From NCBI RefSeq assembly GCF_014636935.1, contig NZ_BMES01000001.1, positions 1,865,782-1,929,781 on the forward strand: a stretch of DNA of 64,000 nt, given 5' to 3'. Positions 62,618-64,000 of this stretch are shown piece after piece. A program made the translations under genes and the position numbers. The notes below the pieces were generated by a model. It ran no database searches, had not been told where the DNA came from, and worked only from the letters and a program-made list of their open reading frames with translations. Position 1 is the first letter of the stretch, and each line of letters opens with the position of its first letter. The DNA is from Alsobacter metallidurans. Lineage in GTDB: Bacteria > Pseudomonadota > Alphaproteobacteria > Rhizobiales > Beijerinckiaceae.

Positions 62618-64000
62618 TCACCGCCCGATCGCGTAGGCCTGCATCAGGCGCGGTGTCGCGGCGGCGTGGAGGAGGCCGGACTCGTCTTTCTCCGCGGCCG
62701 TGAGGCGGCCCACCGTCCAGGGCTCGGCGACTTCCACGGCATGGCCGCGCCGGCGCAGCTCCGCGATCGTCGCCTCGCCGACCGTGGACTCCACCATGAG
62801 ATGGCCGGGCCGCGCCTCGCGCGGGTAGAACGACGACGGGAAATGCCCGGTGTGGAACAGCGGCAGGTCGATGGCCTCCTGCAGGTTGAGGCCGTGGTGC
62901 ACCCGGCGCAGAAACAGCGACAGCTGCCACTGGTCCTGCTGGTCGCCGCCCGGCGTGCCGAACACCAGCGCGGGCCGGCCATCCTGCAACGCCAGCGAAG
63001 GGGTCAGCGTCGTGCGCGGGCGCTTCCGGGGTTCCAGGCTCGTCGGCAGGTCGGGCTCGAGCCAGAACATCTGCGCGCGCGAGTTCAGTGGGAAGCCGAG
63101 CTCCGGGATCACGGGCGACGACTGCAGCCAGCCGCCCGAGGGCGTGGCCGAGATCATGTTGCCCCACCGGTCGATGACGTCGATGTGCACCGTGTCGCCG
63201 CGCTTGGCGGTTTTCAGGTGCGCCATGGTGGGCTCGCCGGCCCCGACGCCGGTGCCATGGCCGCGCGTGCGCGCCAGGTTCTCCAGCGTGCGCCGCACCT
63301 GTTCCTCGAAGCCGGGGAGCACCGAGGGCCGCAGCTCCGCCGACGCCGTGTCGCCGATCAGCGTGCGGCGCTCATCCGCATGCGCGTCCGACAACAACCG
63401 ATCGATCGGCACGTCGTGGAAATCGGGGTCGCCGTAATAGGCCTCGCGGTCCGCATAGGCGAGCTTCATGGCCTCAACGACCGTGTGGATGTAGTCCGGC
63501 CCGGCCGGGTCCATCTTGCCGATGTCGAAGCCCTTCAGCAGCGACAGCGATTGCAGCAGGGCGGGGCCCTGGCCCCAGGGCCGCTGCTTGCAAACGGTCC
63601 AGCCGTGGTAGTCGTAGGTTTGCGGCTCGTCGAAGCTCGCCTGCCACTCGGCCATGTCCTGGCCGGTCAGCACAGCGCCGTTGCGCTGGCCGCTGGCGTC
63701 CATCACCTCGGTGGTGCGGCAGAAACGGTCGATGGCCTCGGCCACGAAGCCCTTCATGAAGGAATGGCGGGCCGCCTCGATCTGCTGGACCCGGTCGCCG
63801 CCGGCGCTCTCGGCCTCGCTGAGGATGCGTTCATAGGTGATCGCCAGCATGGGATTGCGGAACAGCGCCCGCGCCTTCGGGGGCTCGCCGCCCGGCAGCC
63901 AGGTGGCGGCTGAGGTCGGCCATTCCTTGGTGAAGAACTCCGCCTGGGCGGCGATGGCGTCCGCCACGCGCGGGAGCATCGGGTGGCCGTCGCGCGCGTA
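62618..64000 (-). CDS. ggt: Gamma-glutamyltransferase family protein (5' end beyond window edge)
   Basis: About 460 residues are visible; the start lies off the right edge. The N-terminal-nucleophile family is recognised by the processing threonine in KRGDTVHIDVID (about 110 residues into the small-subunit half), followed by NMISATPSGGWLQSS, KRPRTTLTPSLAL and FGTPGGDQQDQWQLSLF. It cleaves gamma-glutamyl bonds such as that of glutathione, or is a relative acting on acyl-amino acids. The SATPSGG motif stands where GGT has the oxyanion Ser-Ser. Whether a signal peptide is present cannot be seen. It is followed by repeat elements before the convergent xthA. Confidence 0.85.
   Translation of the reverse strand, partial: YARDGHPMLPRVADAIAAQAEFFTKEWPTSAATWLPGGEPPKARALFRNPMLAITYERILSEAESAGGDRVQQIEAARHSFMKGFVAEAIDRFCRTTEVMDASGQRNGAVLTGQDMAEWQASFDEPQTYDYHGWTVCKQRPWGQGPALLQSLSLLKGFDIGKMDPAGPDYIHTVVEAMKLAYADREAYYGDPDFHDVPIDRLLSDAHADERRTLIGDTASAELRPSVLPGFEEQVRRTLENLARTRGHGTGVGAGEPTMAHLKTAKRGDTVHIDVIDRWGNMISATPSGGWLQSSPVIPELGFPLNSRAQMFWLEPDLPTSLEPRKRPRTTLTPSLALQDGRPALVFGTPGGDQQDQWQLSLFLRRVHHGLNLQEAIDLPLFHTGHFPSSFYPREARPGHLMVESTVGEATIAELRRRGHAVEVAEPWTVGRLTAAEKDESGLLHAAATPRLMQAYAIGR

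Overview
The window is a chromosomal segment of a high-GC alphaproteobacterium, most likely a member of the Hyphomicrobiales (Rhizobiales). The evidence is the combination of NDUFA12, a DUF2155 protein, the LdtR-type MarR regulator with an L,D-transpeptidase, the block trpG-trpD-trpC-moaC-moeA next to lexA, a GTTC-N7-GTTC SOS box in front of lexA, and the B12-dependent ribonucleotide reductase NrdJ. The genus cannot be fixed from sequence alone. Almost all genes are core housekeeping genes. No rRNA, tRNA, CRISPR array, transposase or integrase was seen.

Layout. 1-5 kb: an M28 peptidase (cut by the left edge), an M20 amidohydrolase, an RlpA-like protein and an XRE regulator divergent from a SnoaL-like protein. 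5-12.2 kb: iron acquisition. hemP lies beside an Rrf2 regulator, followed by a six-gene minus-strand operon: siderophore receptor, PiuC-type dioxygenase, exbB, exbD, tonB and an FMN-dependent alpha-hydroxy-acid oxidase. 13-14.7 kb: motA-motB. 14.8-17.3 kb: a cluster of intergenic mosaic repeats, a broken DUF2442 gene and a visibly AT-richer insert carrying an anti-phage dCTP/dCMP deaminase (AvcD/DcdV type), with a divergent, very acidic 41-residue ORF that has its own terminator. 17.3-22.4 kb: nrdJ, then a vapBC toxin-antitoxin pair. 22.5-32 kb: NDUFA12, OsmC, DUF2155, lepB-rnc-era, a TlpA/transglutaminase pair, recO and parC. 32-37.3 kb (minus): hemB, a lone LivH-type permease with a lipobox N-terminal domain, threonine ammonia-lyase, RDD protein and bpt. 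37.5-41.7 kb: 3-hydroxyisobutyryl-CoA hydrolase, DUF6163, ldtR, a small coiled-coil protein and an L,D-transpeptidase. 41.8-49 kb: a catalase-like protein, GNAT, gltA, gltX and comEC. 49-54 kb: lexA, moeA, moaC, trpC, trpD and trpG. 54-64 kb: glmS, DUF502, mannose-1-phosphate guanylyltransferase, recG with a DHFR-like gene, xthA and a gamma-glutamyltransferase (cut by the right edge).

The most interesting spot is the 15.2-17.3 kb insert. A nucleotide-depleting defence enzyme sits beside a ribonucleotide reductase gene and opposite an uncharacterised acidic microprotein. Other points worth checking are the oxidase in the TonB operon, an 18-bp promoter element shared between the nrdJ leader and the 813-bp gap upstream of the siderophore receptor, the lipobox-permease fusion, and the direct repeats in front of ldtR and vapBC.
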